Source: JAFARZ01 sp035651595
Lineage (GTDB): Bacteria > Actinomycetota > Actinomycetes > Streptosporangiales > Streptosporangiaceae
Direction of reading: 5' to 3'
DNA length: 57,836 nt
NCBI GenBank assembly: GCA_035651595.1
Contig: DASRFJ010000269.1
Coordinates: forward strand, 1 to 57,836
Below the pieces are notes generated by a model. That model was not told where the DNA came from. It made no database searches and saw only the letters and a list, made by a program, of their open reading frames with translations. This document shows, one piece after another, positions 56,407 through 57,836 of the stretch (position 1 is the first letter of the stretch; each line of letters opens with the position of its first letter). The translations under genes were made by a program, and so were the position numbers.

Positions 56407-57836
56407 TGGTTGATTTGCGCCCGACCCTGACGGCGATGGCGGCGGTGCTCGCCAGCTACGGGTCGGCCCTCGCGGTGGAGCACGCGGCCCACCTGCACGT
56501 GGACATCGTGATCGTGGCGGTGGTCCTGGCGATGACCCTGGCCCGGATCCAGCGCTCCGCCGACCACCTCGACCGGCTTGCCGGGTTCGCGCTGCTGCCC
56601 GCCGTCGCCGTGCTGGCCTGGGCCGCCGGGCACCTCATGTCGAAGCATCCGGACGTGGGCGACGCCTGCTTCGTCCTGCTCATGGCCGCCTCGATCTGGG
56701 TCCGCCGGTTCGGGCCGCGCGCGGGCCGGGCCGGGTTGCTGATCGTCTCGCCGTTGATCGCGGTGCTGATCACCGGGCAGGGCGGTCCCGGCCAGGCCGG
56801 GCTGGGCTGGGTGGTGCTTGTCGCGCTGATCGCCGCCGGCTGGGTCAGCATCTGCCAGCTGCTCGCCGCGCCGCCGGGCCCGTCGTTGACGATGGCCGTC
56901 GCCAGGCCATCGGGCAGGCGAATATCGGCCAGCACCCGGATGGCGCTGCAACTTGGTATAGCGCTCGCCGCGGCGTTCGTGACCGGCCGCCTGCTGTGGC
57001 CCGAGCACTGGAGCTGGGTGGTACTCACCGCCTACGTCGTGTGCAGTGGCGCGGCGGGACGGGGCGACGTGCTGCTCAAGGGCGTCCTGCGTGCCGCCGG
57101 GGCGGCCGTCGGCACGCTGGTCGCGGCGGGGATCGCCGGGGCGTTCGGGCCGCGCGCGGACGCCACGGTCGTGCTGATGTTCGTGGCCCTCGCGGCGGCC
57201 ACCTGGCTCCGCGAGTTCAGCTACGCCTACTGGGCCGCGATCGTCACCGCCGTGCTGTCACTGCTCTACGACTGGTTCGGCGAGGCACCGGGCGCGCTGC
57301 TGGACACCCGGCTCGAGGGCATTTTGGTCGGCGCCGCGCTCGGCATCGCCGCATCCTGGCTGATCCTGCCGGTCCGCACCGTGGACGTCGTCAGACGGCG
57401 GAGCGCCGACGCTCTCGCGGTGCTCAGCGGATTGCTCGCCGCGGACCCGGCGGACCCGGCCGCGTTGCGCCGCGGGCAGGCCGAGTTCGACCAGCGCGTC
57501 GCGCTGCTCGGCCGGATCGCGCAGCCGCCTCGCGCCCAGCGCCTGCTGTTCTCGCGCTGGTGGCCGCGGGCCGCCGCCGGCGCCGACACCATCGACGCGA
57601 TCACCAGCTTGACCACGCCGGTCCGTGCGTTCGCGCGGGCGGCGGACGATCCGCGCACCGAGGACGCGGTGCGGGCGGTCGCCAGCAACGTCGTCGCGGT
57701 ACGCCTGGCGATCGGCAGGCGGACCGGCCGGAACTACGAGGCAGCCGTGCCGCTGCCCGACGGGCCCCGCGGTGCGGCGCTCGGCCAGATCGACGGCGCG
57801 CTCGGCCGGCTCGCGCTGGTCCTCGGCAGGCCCTAG
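56406..57836 (+). CDS. FUSC family (aromatic acid exporter-like) membrane protein
   Basis: 476 residues, ending exactly at the window edge with its stop codon. Two blocks of hydrophobic helices (about 5-155 and 175-320) with the FUSC-type region WPEHWSWVVLTAYVVCSGAA, GVLRAAGAAVGTLVA and EFSYAYWAAIVTAVL. A cytoplasmic C-terminal helical domain of about 120 residues follows. FUSC-like proteins export aromatic acids or similar compounds. Divergent from, and presumably controlled by, the MarR-type gene. Confidence 0.85.
   Translation: MVDLRPTLTAMAAVLASYGSALAVEHAAHLHVDIVIVAVVLAMTLARIQRSADHLDRLAGFALLPAVAVLAWAAGHLMSKHPDVGDACFVLLMAASIWVRRFGPRAGRAGLLIVSPLIAVLITGQGGPGQAGLGWVVLVALIAAGWVSICQLLAAPPGPSLTMAVARPSGRRISASTRMALQLGIALAAAFVTGRLLWPEHWSWVVLTAYVVCSGAAGRGDVLLKGVLRAAGAAVGTLVAAGIAGAFGPRADATVVLMFVALAAATWLREFSYAYWAAIVTAVLSLLYDWFGEAPGALLDTRLEGILVGAALGIAASWLILPVRTVDVVRRRSADALAVLSGLLAADPADPAALRRGQAEFDQRVALLGRIAQPPRAQRLLFSRWWPRAAAGADTIDAITSLTTPVRAFARAADDPRTEDAVRAVASNVVAVRLAIGRRTGRNYEAAVPLPDGPRGAALGQIDGALGRLALVLGRP

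Overview
The window is very GC-rich, with GTG/TTG starts, dense divergent and convergent packing and many small MarR/XRE/ArsR-type regulators. It carries a clear actinomycete gene set: the septation protein SepH, an AfsR/SARP regulator, a RamB-like regulator divergent from isocitrate lyase, a BlaI/M56 pair and an actinobacterial RNase P RNA. It is best read as chromosome of a soil actinomycete (Streptomyces/Streptosporangiales-like; genus not decidable from the sequence). No rRNA, tRNA, CRISPR array, prophage or intact insertion sequence was seen.

Layout. 1-7.2 kb: repeat-rich left edge, enoyl-CoA hydratase + stand-alone TOPRIM protein, a flavin-reductase-like PPOX gene beside a broken MocR gene, a His-motif membrane protein divergent from a BlaI-M56 operon, and two small membrane/stress proteins. 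7.2-16 kb: two secreted proteins, rnpB, a phosphotransferase fragment, a K+ channel-like gene and a MacB-type ABC exporter. 16-26 kb: ArsR/SRPBCC pair; MarR-DppA and SDR genes sharing look-alike operators; serine hydrolase, zinc-ribbon protein, thioesterase, a deletion scar joining WYL and YdeI remnants, Nei glycosylase, PEBP lipoprotein. 26-41 kb: AfsR-type regulator convergent with a DrrAB-type exporter, a secreted HExxE protein, SepH, MFS+MarR, MMPL, glycosyltransferase. 42-50 kb: aceA/ramB, carbonic anhydrase, VOC, GH13, a soluble Ser/Thr kinase fused to FHA, and a tartrate-dehydrogenase-like enzyme with an in-frame 12-bp tandem repeat. 50-57.8 kb: repeat element, VOC, GNAT, IS630 relic, small secreted protein, XRE-TPR regulator divergent from a 50-residue secreted peptide, a hypothetical gene, and MarR/FUSC.

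The most interesting signals are these. (1) An XRE-TPR regulator stands back to back with a tiny secreted-peptide gene ending in GGPFCCGQQ; TTGACT boxes lie at both ends of the regulator gene and upstream of a second secreted small protein. This looks like a peptide-signalling (RRNPP-like) module. (2) A non-coding repeat family has a constant 82-bp palindromic core in three places; one copy has terminal inverted repeats, and a 47-bp perfect palindrome made only of related ends occurs elsewhere. (3) A second palindromic repeat is built of four TGTTAGAAAAG-type units and lies near both ends of the window. (4) Several precise gene-decay scars. Functional statements rest on motif recognition by eye; no database search was run.
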